From assembly GCF_003265705.1 (NCBI RefSeq), contig NW_020313285.1, forward strand, positions 16,394,302 through 16,458,301: a stretch of DNA of 64,000 nucleotides, written 5' to 3'. Below the pieces are notes generated by a model that worked only from the letters and a program-made list of their open reading frames with translations, did not search any database and was not told the origin of the DNA. Made by a program: the position numbers and the translations under genes. Below, piece by piece: positions 1 through 11,406 of this stretch (position 1 is its first letter; each line of letters begins with the position of its first letter). Origin of the DNA: Callorhinus ursinus (taxonomy: Eukaryota; Chordata; Mammalia; Carnivora; Otariidae).

Positions 1-11
1 AACGAACGCAA

Positions 12-201
12 GGGACACCTGGGTGGCTTAGTTGGTTAAGCGTCTGCCTTCGGCTCAGGTCGTGATCTCAGGGTCCTGGGATCGAGTCCTGCATTGGGCT
101 CTCTGCTCTGCGGGGAGCCTGCTTCTCCCTCTGCCTGCTGCTCCCCATTTGTACTCTCTCTCTCTCTCTGACATAATAAATTTTTAAAAAATAAAATAAA
201 A
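12..201 (+). mobile_element. CAN-SINE (SINEC)
   Basis: tRNA-Lys-derived head (CACCTGGGTGGCTTAGTTGG), CT-rich middle and A-rich tail; target duplication GAACGCAA on both sides. Confidence 0.9.
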
Positions 202-282
202 AGAACGCAATACACAGAAACATATTTAACAAAAGCATAAGACTTACACATTGAAAATGACAAAACAAAGATGAGAAAAAAT

Positions 283-540
283 TTTAAAAGTCTAAATAAA
301 TGGAAACATTTTGTATTTGTGGGCTAGAAGACTTAATATTAAGCTGGCAATATGCCCCCAAATTGATTTAAAGATTCAATGCAATCCCTATCAAAATCTC
401 ACCTAGCATTTTTGCAAAAATTGACAAGATGATTCTAAAATTCATGTGGAAATGCAAGAGATCTAGAACAGCCAAACAATTTTGAAAAAGAACAAAGCTG
501 AAGGACTTCTATTACCTGAAGCATCAGGAAAGTCTTCCCT
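283..540 (+). mobile_element. L1 ORF2 fragment
   Basis: Contains the familiar L1 ORF2 stretch around GCAATCCCTATCAAAATCTC and GAACAGCCAAACAATTTTGA followed by AACAAAGCTGAAGGACTTC, in sense orientation and heavily diverged. Confidence 0.8.
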
Positions 541-1439
541 TGAGGACAACTATGCTTAGCCCACTGAAATAAATGGGCAGGACACTCATTTCCCTATTAG
601 TAACCTGAGGTCAGGCTCATGACACCCTCTTCACTCCCACATCCCCCAAAAATACTTCAGTAATAACACATAACCAGAGAGTAAGGGGCCATGTCTCTGA
701 GGTGATACCATAATTTCATCCAGAACTCTACAGTTCTTATACCACTCTCCCTTGACCTGACCAATTAGGAAAACTCAATCATTTGCTTAGTCCTTTTGTT
801 TACAAATTCTTTCAATTGTTCTATCTAAGCAACAGGCTATTTGTTATAATAACAAAATTATGGAATTGACTATTGTCCAATTTCTATAGCAATGGAAATT
901 AGTGCAGAGTGTCATTAAATTAACTTGCCCTAGGTTACCCAGTAAATGGTACCTTATTGTGTAACTAGGATAGCAAGAGCTTACAAAGTGAATAATCACG
1001 TTCTAAGTTAGTATCAACTAGTTCTAATACAGCATTCAGTGAACTCTACAGGTAGATAAAACAAGTATTTCCCTTCTGTTTGGAAGAAACCGATGCTCTA
1101 AATATTTAAGTGATATGTCCAAATATAGACATTTGATGATGATTTACTGGTGGCTATTTCCAAAACTGGAGATGTGGAAAAAAAGAGAGAAAATTTAATT
1201 AAATTTACAAAGACTATGATTTATAGAATTTTTTTTCTTTTTAGATTATATGGAAGTGATTGTAAACATTGGAAATGAGGAACTAAGCCAACTTAAACAG
1301 GGCATTGTCATAGCATTATTTTGCTTCTGCTAAATGACCTTAGGAAGAAAGTCTGGTATTTCTCTTCAAAACAAAAATTATCACTAAGAGAGAAAAGGCA
1401 AGGCATTAAAGCAAGAGCATATCTTTGCAACATATAAAA
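541..1439. other. Unannotated AT-rich intergenic stretch
   Basis: I see no gene, no confident repeat and no long open frame here. Confidence 0.5.
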
Positions 1440-2160
1440 CAGTATAAAGCTTGCATCAAGAATATGTATTCCTACAAATGATTAAGAAAAACTACAGGAA
1501 AATGCGCTAGAGACTCAAAAAGAACTCATAAAAGGATATCCAAATGGCCAATAAATATATGAAATGTGTTCAATATCATTCATAATCAGAGAAATGCAAA
1601 ACAAAACTACAAGAAACAATCACATACCAGCAGAAAGTCTGAAATTTAAGAGTGTGACAAACACAAAAACCTGGGAGGGAAACAGTGCAATGGAAATGCT
1701 CACACATAGTTGGTCAGAGAGAAGATACTACTGTTTTGAGAAAGTGCCATAATCTAGTAAATTCCAATGACCCAAACATTCCATTCTTACGTACGAAATG
1801 AATAGAAATGTGTGTACAGGAAACAAGTACAAGAATATTCATATCAGAGTTCATTATATCCCCAAAGTGGAAGAAACTCATACATCCATCAATAGGAAAA
1901 CGGATAAATAAGGTATAATACAGTCATCCAAATGGAATACCACAAAGTACTTAAAAGGAATGAACTACAGAAACACAAAAACAACAATGCGTATATCTTA
2001 AGAACATAACACTAAGTTCAGAAAGTAGTTTGTAACTGATGACGTTAAAAGTGGCACATTTAAAAATTAAAAATTGAAGGGCAAAAAAAAAAAAAACCCC
2101 ACATAACACTGAGTAAAATAAACTAGATAAAAAAGAATACATGAAATTCATGCACATAAA
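1440..2160 (+). mobile_element. Old L1 (3' part of ORF2 and 3'UTR)
   Basis: Diverged match to L1 sequence around CAAATGGCCAATAAATATATG, GAGAAATGCAAAACAAAACTAC and later ATCCATCAATAGGAAAACGG and ATGGAATACC. Sense orientation, many substitutions, no open frame of note. Confidence 0.7.
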
Positions 2161-2237
2161 CTTCTTAAAAAGTAAAATTACAATTGCTAAATTATGAAAC
2201 TGAATTATTTCACAACACCACTAAATTTAAATTATTT

Positions 2238-2432
2238 AGTTTTAGGAGCTGTTCTGTATACTGTAGACATTTAGCAGTAACCCTAGCCTCTGCCCAGTAG
2301 ATGCCAGTAGTATCCTCTCAGTCATAACCAATTTGTCTTCAGTCAAAATTATCTTCAAACCTTGCTAAATATTCCTGGGGGGACTGGGGTGGGGGCAAAT
2401 CATGCCCAGTTGAAAACCACTGCTCTAGAGAT
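2238..2432 (-). mobile_element. MER20 DNA transposon
   Basis: The block runs from GAGCTGTTCTGTATACTGTAG through GATGCCAGTAGTATCC and GGGGACTGGGGTGGGGGC to TTGAAAACCACTG, the reverse complement of the MER20 consensus. Confidence 0.75.
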
Positions 2433-2544
2433 AGGAGGAAAATGGAGAAAGAAGGCATTTTAACATCTTGCTCTGTTTGTTCTGCCTAAATTGTTTAGAG
2501 GGAGCATGTACATAGATGTTCTTTATATAATTAATAATTTACAA

Positions 2545-2577
2545 CACTTGATCTTAGACAAAAGGCCAAGAAGCGAT
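2545..2577 (-). pseudogene. 3'-truncated U2 snRNA fragment with target-site duplication
   Basis: On the minus strand 33 nt reproduce the very 5' end of U2 snRNA (ATCGCTTCTTGGCC... to ...AAGATCAAGTG) with two substitutions from the human U2 5' end as I recall it. It is flanked by perfect 15-bp direct repeats, ATTAATAATTTACAA at 2530-2544 and 2582-2596, with four extra bases before the U2 5' end. It has no Sm site or promoter, so it is not a gene but a reverse-transcribed insertion. Confidence 0.85.
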
Positions 2578-2599
2578 AACCATTAATAATTTACAAAGA

Positions 2600-3300
2600 A
2601 AGCCTATTTCCTCATGGGTAAAATGGGAAGTATATACCTAAACTCCTAAACTATACATATTAAAAAACAAAATAGAAACAAATCATTTTTTTGGTACATT
2701 TAAAAAAATGAAAGAAAGTTATTTCACATGAATAGTTATTAAGAGCAGTGGCGAGAGAAGATGGAATCCGGAACAACATAAAAATTTGTGACTAGGAGAA
2801 ACAGTTATTTTTGCCATTCACAAAGATAGGCAAAACAGAAATAAGAACCATTTAAGGGAAATAAAATAAGCCTTGTTTGGGATATATTACAATGGAAGAA
2901 CCTGAGGGCCATTTAAGTAGAGCTGGAGCTGCTAGCTGGAAAACGATAAAAATAGGAACTAAAGATCCAAGAGTTACCAATACATAGGTAGTATTTGCAA
3001 TCATGAGCCTTCAGAGAAAGCAAAATGGCCACAAAGAAACTGACCATAACTGAGGAGTGAGAAAGGAGGACCAGGAGAGAGTAGAGAAGTTGTACTCAGA
3101 GAGAAAGGGGATAAAACAAAAAACACCAAAAGATAAAAAAACAGAAGACAGAAGGGTCATGGGAGCCAAGAAATGAGTTTAAAAAAAAGAATAGCTAAAG
3201 TCTCCTTTATAAAAAAGAAATATTAAGTAGCCTATTGGCATAAGAAGAGATGAAAGAGATTCAACTCAGGAAAGAGTGAGGTGAATCTCAGTAGCACTCA
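2600..3300. other. Unannotated intergenic stretch
   Basis: A-rich, no gene features recognised. Confidence 0.5.
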
Positions 3301-3320
3301 CCATTAAAAGAATAACTCTA

Positions 3321-3548
3321 TGGGCGCCAGGGTGGCTCAGATGGTTAAGCATCTGCCTTTGGCTCAGGCCATGAAGGCCGTGATCCTGGGGTCCTGGGAT
3401 CAAGCCCCACATCGGGCTCCTGGCTCAGCAGGGGGCCTGCCTCTCCCCCTGCTCATGCTCTCTATCTCTGTGCCTCAAATGAATAAATATTTTTATTTAT
3501 TTCTTTAAAAAAAGGGCCCTTTCACATCTTAAAAAATAAATAAAAAAT
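3321..3548 (+). mobile_element. CAN-SINE
   Basis: GGGCGCCAGGGTGGCTCAG head; perfect 15-bp TSD AAAAGAATAACTCTA at 3,306-3,320 and 3,549-3,563. The tail carries a short extra segment between two A-rich runs. Confidence 0.92.
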
Positions 3549-3659
3549 AAAAGAATAACTCTAGAGCTGAGAAATCACCAGCCCTACAAGTCATCAAAGG
3601 AAGGTTCTGTTAAAAGAAAACCCCTCAAATCTCTTGCATCTCTATCATTCTTGCCTCCT

Positions 3660-3850
3660 CAGACAGCAGCAGGCCTCAGAACCTAGTGAGAGGAACAGGC
3701 TACACTCTCACTAGCAAACACTTTCTGAAAGGTCTGCAGCACTCTGGCCTCTGACCAATGTAAGGCAGATCCCATTTGGACTATGAAACACACCATCCAC
3801 AGTTAATCAGAAACTATCATGCTTGGGCTCCAGACTTTTCATTGCAGATG
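3660..3850 (+). repeat. Unassigned ancient interspersed repeat, copy 1
   Basis: Shares ordered blocks with 45,095-45,335: AGCAAACACTTTCTGAAAGG against AGCAAGCACTTCCTGAAAGG, then TCTG...GGCAGATCC, then GGGCTCC...CCAGACTTTTCAT. I do not recognise the family. Confidence 0.5.
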
Positions 3851-4990
3851 CTGCTTCTAAATATCAAGGTTTCATAAATATGTCTGATGTATTAATTTGG
3901 GTTAATGGCATGGAGGCTAGAATACATTGTATTCTCATTGTAAGCTTCTAAATCCAATGTATATCTATGAAAACACTCTTCCGCATTTTGTCATTATTTT
4001 AGAAAGCCCTAATCCAGATCTGTATTCTTGAACTACACCAGGTCTGGGAAGCTCCAAAACTAGAGGCAAAAATTAGTGTACACCATTTTAGGGAGAAAGT
4101 CCTTGATTTTCATAAGATTCTCAAGAGGGCCTGTCACCCCAAGGGTTAAAAGGCACTGTAAGTTCATATTTTCCTACCTCGGTCCTATTTATGATCATAC
4201 ATTTAATAATTTTCATCCATTCTTTAGATGCACGTGGGCAGAACAGGAAGATACATCCACTAGGAACTTGGATATAAACGTCTAGAAGAGAATTTAAGAG
4301 AAAGATTTTAATGCAAAAAACAGTTTAACAAATCATAAGCATACAGACAGTTGTTAAAGTAACAGAAGTGGATAAGATCCTTATTCCTACAGGATAGCAT
4401 TGTGAAAAGGAAACTGGAATTAGATTATGGAACACATGCTAGGGAATTAGACTGGGGAACACATACTGGAGAAAGGTGGGCTGATGAAGAAGAGCCAGCA
4501 AGGGAGTCTGGGAAAAAAGGGAAAACCAAGGATCACTGCTTCAGTTAACAAGGAAAAAAAAAGTAAAAAATACCTACCGAATTTGGCCACTGGGAGGACC
4601 CTGACCATCAGACCAGAAAATTTCAGGGAATTAGCTGGGATAGACTTACTGGGTCAAAAAATGAAGACAGGGAAATGAGAGGGCAGTAAATACGGCATAT
4701 AGTTTTATAGCTTGCCAGTGAAATCAAGAAGATAGACAAGGTGACAGCCACGAGCCCATAATGTACAAGGGAGGGTTTGGTTATTACTTTAGTGAGGTTT
4801 AGAAAATTCAGGAGGTAGGGAAAGACTTTTCAGAGAAGACAGAAATATCAGAGAAGGCAGACCTGGTGGTGGGGTTGGGGGAGCTGCTGAGAGATTCGCT
4901 CAAAACACAAAATTTTGGCTTTGTCTAATGCCTGTGGCCTTTTCCAACCACCTACTTCTCTTAACCCTCAAACGCTTTACAAAAAAGTTA
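3851..4990. other. Unannotated intergenic stretch
   Basis: Short open frames only; no splice or family signal. Confidence 0.5.
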
Positions 4991-4997
4991 TTTTCTG

Positions 4998-5140
4998 GGT
5001 GCCTGGGTGGCTCAACCAGTTGAACATCCAACTCTTGACCTCAGCTCAGGTCTTGATCTTAGGGTCAGGAGTTCAAGCCCCACATTCGGCTACACACTGG
5101 GCATAAAGCCTACTTAAAAACATATATACATAAAAAATTT
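4998..5140 (+). mobile_element. Older CAN-SINE
   Basis: GGGTGCCTGGGTGGCTCAAC head, no CT-rich middle, short A-rich tail; diverged. Confidence 0.8.
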
Positions 5141-5499
5141 TATTCTCCCCGACTTCAAAAGAATAATGAGTCTGCACAAAAAATAAATAAACCTCCACAA
5201 AGTAGCCTCAGCCCTGCAAATGATTTCCAAGACACCACTGGGAACATGTACACCCCTCCTCAGGGCACACTGTCTACTCCACCTGTCCAGCAAGCCCCTG
5301 GCAGGAACAGAGCCCACACTAGCCCTCCTAGCCTCGCCAAGTGAGTAGTCACCGGCTGCTCCGGCTGACAAGCTGAAGGGAGAAGCGGTCACAAGCCCCA
5401 AACCAGAGCAGCGGCAGATACAGCGTCACCCAGGACTCACTGCCTCAGGGAAACTCTCTCTCTCACCAACGGGAGCACAGCCACAGGGCCAAAGCCTTT

Positions 5500-5650
5500 C
5501 CAGAAGCCTCTGGCACCGCCCCTTCCGGAAGCTCCCGCACCAAGCCCCGCCCCCGCCGGTCTTCATCCGGGTACTGAGCTCCCTGCCGGAAGCCCATTTC
5601 CGTAACTGTCCAGCGAGCCGGAAGCGGGTTGTAGCGTGGCAAACGCCTTT
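5500..5650. promoter_or_regulatory. ETS/SP1-rich promoter-like block with no known gene
   Basis: Within 150 bp there are a palindromic CTTCCGGAAG (5522-5531), CCGGAAG at 5586-5592 and 5618-5624, TTTCCG near 5597, and SP1 boxes (CACCGCCCC near 5514, CCCCGCCCCCGCC at 5545-5557). The surroundings are AT-rich, so this CpG-containing block stands out. This is the usual make-up of a TATA-less housekeeping or bidirectional promoter. A minus-strand donor (CCCGTTG then gtgagag) sits at 5,467; a plus-strand donor gtaagt sits at 5,773 in L2-derived sequence. Confidence 0.5.
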
Positions 5651-6070
5651 TCAGCCTCAGGGGCTAGAGAAGTGGAGAAACAGAGCTGCTTCCCCCAAGG
5701 AGCTTCTATTCCAGTTGAGGGATACCGACCATAAGCTAATGTGCAAGTAAATATATTATTTAACGGGCGGCGGTAAGTGCTATAAAGAAAAAGCCGGGGA
5801 GGGGAATGAGGACCCATTGCCTTCCTAGTAGTCATCAGTCATCTGTCTGATACGGCCTTCCTGGTAAGGTGGTATTTGATCAGCCCGAAGGGAATGAGGG
5901 CGGTAATTCTGTGACTACCTGGAAGAAGAACGTTCCAGGGAAGAGGGACCAGCAAGCACAATGGCCCTGAGGAAGCGAGTGTGGCTGGGGCAGAGGCAGC
6001 AGGAAGGGTGATGGGTGGGGACGCGGGGCCTCCCAGACCAGGTAGGGATCCGAGGTGCCCACAGGCCGGT
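5650..6070 (-). mobile_element. L2 fragment directly beside the ETS-rich block
   Basis: GGAGCTTCTATTCCAGTTGA, GTGCAAGTAAATATATTATT, AAGAACGTTCCAGGGAAGAG and CAAGCACAATGGCCCTGAGG are the reverse-complement L2 3' region. Confidence 0.7.
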
Positions 6071-6189
6071 CAGCGAGACACTACCCTCGTGTGAGCCCAA
6101 GTCACCCCTGCAAAACCAGAGTTGTTGGTGGGACAGTAAAATTGGACCAAGAAGGAGGCAGCTTTGTCAACCATGTAACATAAGTATGT

Positions 6190-6350
6190 TGAGGATTGCC
6201 AGATAATGTGCAGGATACCCACTTAAATTTGAAGTTCCGAAAGGCAACGACTAATTTTTTGTTATAGCTCATGCGAAATTATTCGTTGTTTGTCTGAAAT
6301 TGAAGTTTGGGTGGCCTGTATTTTTATTTGCTAAATCTGGCAACCATAAC
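6190..6350. repeat. Palindromic MITE-like element
   Basis: Left arm (ATTGCCAGATAATGTGCAGG near 6,196) and right arm (reverse complement of GCTAAATCTGGCAACC near 6,347) are imperfect inverted copies over about 70 bp, meeting near 6,270. This matches a common mammalian palindromic DNA-transposon type; I am not certain of its Repbase name. Confidence 0.6.
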
Positions 6351-6619
6351 GCTAGAGTTAAGACACCAAGTTTCGAAACAGGAGCAGTGCTATGCCAAGC
6401 CTTATTAGAGCCTGAGGCAAAAGAAACATGTACCTCTTACATACATGTTTTTGTGTGTGTTTGTGTGTTTTAATGGCTAATGTTCCCAAAATAGTTTTTA
6501 AATACTGAAAAACTGAGTTGATATTTTGAAATTCACATTTTAAAATTCAAATATTTATACCAAAAATAAAAAATATTATTAATTTTCCTGGATTTAATGG
6601 AAGCTCATAAATAAAATTT

Positions 6620-8110
6620 TCAAGATTTACTTCTCTTGACCAAGTATAGTCCTAAATAATTTTCTATTAACATGAGTTTGTTGAGACTTACTTTGTAGGA
6701 TGCCACCACTGTGACTGTTGGTGTTTTAAAAAATTTCCTGAGACCACTTATATATTTGGATAGGATTCCACTAAGAAAAATTTGTGAATCTGTTTTACAG
6801 GATCCAAACACAATGCTGATTTTTTCATTACAAAATTGTTTGCTGCCTAAAACTTCTCCAGATGAAATTTCCACAGGATATAAATCATTACGCTACTCTT
6901 TGCTTTTTGTAAATCAGATTGTATTCATAGAAAATAACCTTTCTCCATAGAAAATAAGTTCTCCAACTTAAAAGTATCTGAAGACATCTCCATTTCTAGA
7001 ACATCTGTAATCTTCTTTAACTTCTATTTGATAAACATATTTCCTATAATAGTTGATACACTCATTGGTGATTTGTACATTTCCAGTCTCTTTTCAAGTT
7101 CAAGACGTATATTCATATCTCTTGCTAATGTTTTACATTAATCAAACATACTTTGAGTTACTTGCTCTCATTTCTTAAAAGCAAAGGGACAGGCCTTCTA
7201 TTAAGCAGGCAACATGCTTTGTATATAGTCATGGGGGTTTTTTATTGTAACAACCTTTAACTTTTTCTACTTAGTTCAAAATACCATCCCATACAGGTAA
7301 GATGCATAAAAATTTGTAATCTCTTTGGACCAAGATGCTTGCTATTTAAGCACATTGTATTTTGTCATTTGATGTTATTTTAATACTTTAACAGATACCT
7401 TTGTGTGAAGTGCTTTGATTGCATTTGATCTTGATTCCCCTTAGGATTCATATGTGTTGGGTTTTTTTTATAGATTTTTTTATTTATTCGAGACACAGAG
7501 ATAGAGAGAGAGAGAGCATGAGCAGGGGGAGAAGAAGCAGAGGGAGGGGGAGAAGCAGACTCCCCGCTGAGCAGGGAGCCCAATGTGGGGCTCCGTCCCA
7601 GGACCCTGGGATCATGACCTGAGCCGAAGGCAGACACTTAACCATCTGAACCACCCAGGCGCCCCTCCCCTTAGGATCCATGTGTTTTAGTGTAGTTTTT
7701 AGAACAGGCTTAATATTCTGCCTGCTCATTGAATTCACAAAAGACATAAATATCCTTTGTCCAGTACTAAAAAAGGGCTATATTTGAATTCCTTGAAAGC
7801 AGGGTTTTTGCACATTCGATTATGAGCTGAACAAGGCACAAATTTAGCATAATCATTTTGGGGGAAAATAATGGTTTGTATATCCTGCTATATTTGTTCC
7901 ATTATCATGACCCTGGCCTCCACAAGATTTTTTGTCAGTACTTTTTCCAATTTAAAAATTTTATTAGCTAGCCCATATCCTCTTCTCTCTTCAATAAAAT
8001 CAGTAAAACTTTCATCTATTGTTAAGACATTCTTAATGCAAACATACTTAATCATCTGACACATTTGTTCAAGATGGGCTGCCTGTGGTATACAAAGAAT
8101 AAGGAAAAGT
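6620..8110 (-). pseudogene. Decayed hAT-superfamily transposase / ZMYM-like relic
   Basis: Minus-strand frames with several frameshifts and stops keep landmark motifs of hAT transposases in the right order. Near 8,070-7,930 comes a stretch with ESFTDFIEERRGYGLANKIF; at 7,918-7,883 GQGHDNGTNIAG (family form CRGQGYDNGANMAG); at 7,842-7,816 FVPCSAHN; and near 6,720-6,655 the dimerisation-domain signature FFKTPTVTVVAS...LNKLMLIENYLG (family form PVTVASAERSFSKLKLIKNYLRS). A SINE is inserted at 7,457-7,664. The parent could be a ZMYM1-like gene or an old hAT element; no intact frame remains. Confidence 0.7.
7457..7664 (-). mobile_element. CAN-SINE inserted in the hAT relic
   Basis: Minus orientation, T-run first and ...CACCCAGGCGCCCC last; flanking CCCCTTAGGAT-type duplication. 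Confidence 0.9.
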
Positions 8111-8149
8111 ATGTTACTTCTTTTATTCCCAGTAGTGTTTCAGACCTGA

Positions 8150-8530
8150 CACGGTTTCCAAATAGCATTGTATGTTTCCCCTAAAATTCATATGTTGAAG
8201 TTCTAACCCTCAGTACCTTGGAATGCAGTGTGACTGTATTTGGACCTAGGGCCTTAAAGAGGTAATTAAGGTAAAATGAGGTCATTATTGGGGGGCTCTA
8301 ATTAATATGACTGGTATCCTTTTAAGACGAGTTGAGGCAATACACAACACACAGACCAAGGGGTGTCCAGAGTAAGGACATAGTAAGCATTTGGCCATCT
8401 GCAAGCCAGAAAGAGACCTCAAAAATAACCAAACTTCCCCACACCCTGATCTTGGACTTTTAGCTTCCAGAACTGTGAGAAAATGTCTGTTGTTTAAGCC
8501 ACTTTGTGGTATTTTATTATGACAGCCTTA
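8150..8530 (+). mobile_element. MLT1-type MaLR LTR
   Basis: Recognisable LTR text: TGTATGTTTCCCCTAAAATTC, ATATGTTGAAGTTCTAACCC, CTGGTATCCTTTTAAGACG, CTTCCAGAACTGTGAGAAAA, TAAGCCACTTTGTGGTATTT. Solitary LTR, no internal retroviral genes seen. Confidence 0.8.
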
Positions 8531-9411
8531 GTAAACATACAAGTTTTAAATTTTATTATACAAATACGGCACAGATTCCTTTTTATGATAGCTACATCAA
8601 CATTATAATAAGTTCAGTTAAATAAGGAAACATAGTAATTGGTTTTTCAACTTTGAGTACTAATCTACTTATCCTGGAAACTAAAACAATGTCTAAAGTA
8701 TAACTGACAAGTTGTGAAGTGAAAGTGCATGTAATGGTGAATTTTATATGTCAACTTGCCTAGACTGTTGTGACCAGTTGTTTGGTCAAACAGTAGTCTA
8801 GATCTTCATCTCACATACTAGGCTGTCGTACATACAGCCTTAGGCCTACAGAACAAAAAGGAGGTTTATGTTACTAGGCAACCAAGAGAGGACTATAAAT
8901 AATAGAACTATCAAAAAGTAGCAAAAGGTGAGATATAATGAAGGATAATGAATATAGCTAGATGATCATCTCTCAAATTTCCAAAGTGTTAAAATCAAGA
9001 GATAGCACTTTGTAAGCATATGATTTACAGTCAGAAAAATGAAAACAGACAATGGAAAGAGGTTCCTCTAGGAAGGATGGGGGAGGAGAGCAATAGGGTG
9101 GGGGAAAGTTATTCATGGTTAGCTGTTGTTCCTTAATTTCAAAGCCGTGTGCACATATTTTTAACTGGGATAGCACAGAAAGCAAATTTTTACATATGCT
9201 TCAAGCCCCAGATCTAATGTTGCCTACTGTAGTGCCAACTTAGATACTCTCCCGTCACTCAAGTGCTTGGTTCTCTGTTATCAGACTTCTGTTTCACACA
9301 TCTATTTAAGAATCTTTTACATTACTCCAAATTATTTAAATGTAAAAGCAGTATTTTATCTTTGCTTCCATACAGATCTTTCATAACTGTTGCATAGATG
9401 AGAATACAATA
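8531..9411. other. Unannotated intergenic stretch with one possible old repeat
   Basis: GGTGAATTTTATATGTCAAC near 8,735 resembles the start of a known mammalian interspersed repeat that I cannot name; otherwise nothing. Confidence 0.4.
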
Positions 9412-9584
9412 ATTTTTTTAAAGACTTATTTATTTGAGAGAGAGTGTGTGCACGGGAAGGGGCATAGAGAGTCCTAAGCAGACTCCGCGCTGAATGCAGA
9501 GCCCAATCTCACAACCCTGAGATCACAACCTGAGCTGAAACCAAGAGTTGGACGCTCAGCCAACTGTGCCACCCAGGCATCCCA
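9412..9584 (-). mobile_element. CAN-SINE
   Basis: Minus orientation; AAGACTTATTTATTTGAGAG body and CCACCCAGGCATCCC end. Confidence 0.85.
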
Positions 9585-9599
9585 AAAATACAAATTATT

Positions 9600-9800
9600 T
9601 TGAGCAAAGGCTTTGGGTAAGATCAGGGTTTGATTCAAGCTTTTCACTAACTAGCATTGAAAGCTCATGTGACCTCAGGTACGTTACCTAACCTTTCTGA
9701 CCTCCAGCTTGTTTATTCTAAAGGTTGTGAGTTTGCCTAGCAAATTCCCAAATGCACACTGAAATGCTCACCTCTTTAGTGTCATATTGAACATGTTAAT
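9600..9800 (+). mobile_element. MIR SINE
   Basis: CTCATGTGACCTCAGGTACG, TTACCTAACCTTTCTGACC and flanks fit MIR. Confidence 0.55.
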
Positions 9801-10043
9801 GCTAAGTTAATAAAGATTACTGAAAATAGTTTCCTGTCTCTAATGTTGTCCTTTGTTTCCAGGACCACAATGAGATTGGTAGGTAAGCACCGAGACATAA
9901 CAGACTCCTTAATGGTTGATTCCATGCTTAACACAGGAAATGTTCAAAACTAATGTGGAACATCTTGTTAGGCCATATAACAAAGGAAGATATCAAAGAT
10001 AAGTTTTTCTGTATCTGTGTTTTATTTCACATGAAATGACTTT

Positions 10044-10247
10044 CATTTTATTTTTTTTTAAGATTTTATTTATTTATTTGACAGAGGGAGACACGGCGAG
10101 AGAGGGAACACAAGCAAGGGGAGTGGGAGAGGGAGAAGCAGGCTTCCGGCTGAGCAGGGAGCCGGATGCTGGGCTCAATCCCAGGACCCTGGGATCATGA
10201 CCTGAGCTGAAGGCAGACGCTTAACAACTGAGCCACCCAGGAGCCCT
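10044..10247 (-). mobile_element. CAN-SINE, arctoid-type body
   Basis: Minus orientation with GAGACACGGCGAGAGAGGGA body; TSD ATGAAATGACTTT at 10,031-10,043 and 10,248-10,260. Confidence 0.92.
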
Positions 10248-10375
10248 ATGAAATGACTTTTAAACTCAAAAGAACGAGACGTCCACTCCCAGCTAAGATG
10301 GAGTAGCTTCTGGTAGACCAGCTTTCATGTCAAACAGTACCATTAAAGCTGCATAAAATCTCTTAAAAATCTGTT

Positions 10376-10563
10376 GTTGTTGTTTTTTAAAGATTTTATT
10401 TATTTATTTGAGAGAGAGAGAGAGCCCAAGAGGGGGGAGGGTCAGAGGGAGAAGCAGACTCCCCACCGAGCAGGGAGTCCAATGCGGGACTCGATCCCGG
10501 GACTCCGGGATCATGACCTGAGCCGAAGGCAGTCGCCTAACCAACTGAGCCACCCAGGCGCCC
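10376..10563 (-). mobile_element. CAN-SINE
   Basis: Minus orientation; perfect TSD TCTTAAAAATCTGTT at 10,361-10,375 and 10,564-10,578. Confidence 0.92.
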
Positions 10564-11406
10564 TCTTAAAAATCTGTTTTAAGGTATCAACGGACTGCTG
10601 AAACAAAAAGGACTTGAGCATCAAGATCCCAGGGAAGAATGATTCTCAAGTTAGTGAGCCAAAAGCACCTAGCCTCTGTTACGCTTAGATCATGTACTGA
10701 TTATAGGCATGGCATAAAAACTGGGAATGTAGATAAAGGACCCAAGCAATGGGCAGTTGCTAAGAGGCAGAGAAACCATCAGACCTGTCTCTTGGCAGTC
10801 TCAAGGGGGTATTAAAAGGCAAAAAATAGACTAATTTATTGAATATTGAATAAAAGGGAAGGATGGAGAACTTAGTCAACCACTCAGCCTGTTTACCCAT
10901 TAAGACATTTTCTGAATTCTGAAGCTATGCAGAATGTAAAGTTAAGAAGCAGAAAAGCCTACAAAGAAAAATGAGGGCGTTGGGCAGTATCTGGATGCAA
11001 AGGATACAAAGATGAGAGCCGCACAACTGCCAGAAGGACAGATGCAGTGAGCACTCTGGGCTCTCAACTGGAAAACCCCTAGAGGACTAGTTCTCTAAGG
11101 AGGGAGGGAAATGACGATAAACTAGAGGTAGAGTCAAGAAAACTGAAACCCAGCCTTCATTAAGTTTAGCTCAGACTCTGATTAGATTAAGTGGATCAAT
11201 CCCCACTCTGCTTAGTAAAGGAAAAGGATGAACCCATTGTGTAGGACATTGTCACCATCCAGAGCCTCTATAATTTGTCATACACAATGTTGAGCATCCA
11301 GTCAAAAGTTATCAGCCATACCAACAGAATGGACTAAATGATCAGCAACCAAGAGGGAAAAACCCACAGAAAATTTTTATCATGGAGTTACCAGACAAGA
11401 ACTTTT

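Noticed and set aside
3321..3420. tRNA-like heads with A/B-box resemblance, here and in all other SINEs
   Set aside because: They are the tRNA-Lys-derived heads of CAN-SINEs, with tails and target duplications, not tRNA genes.
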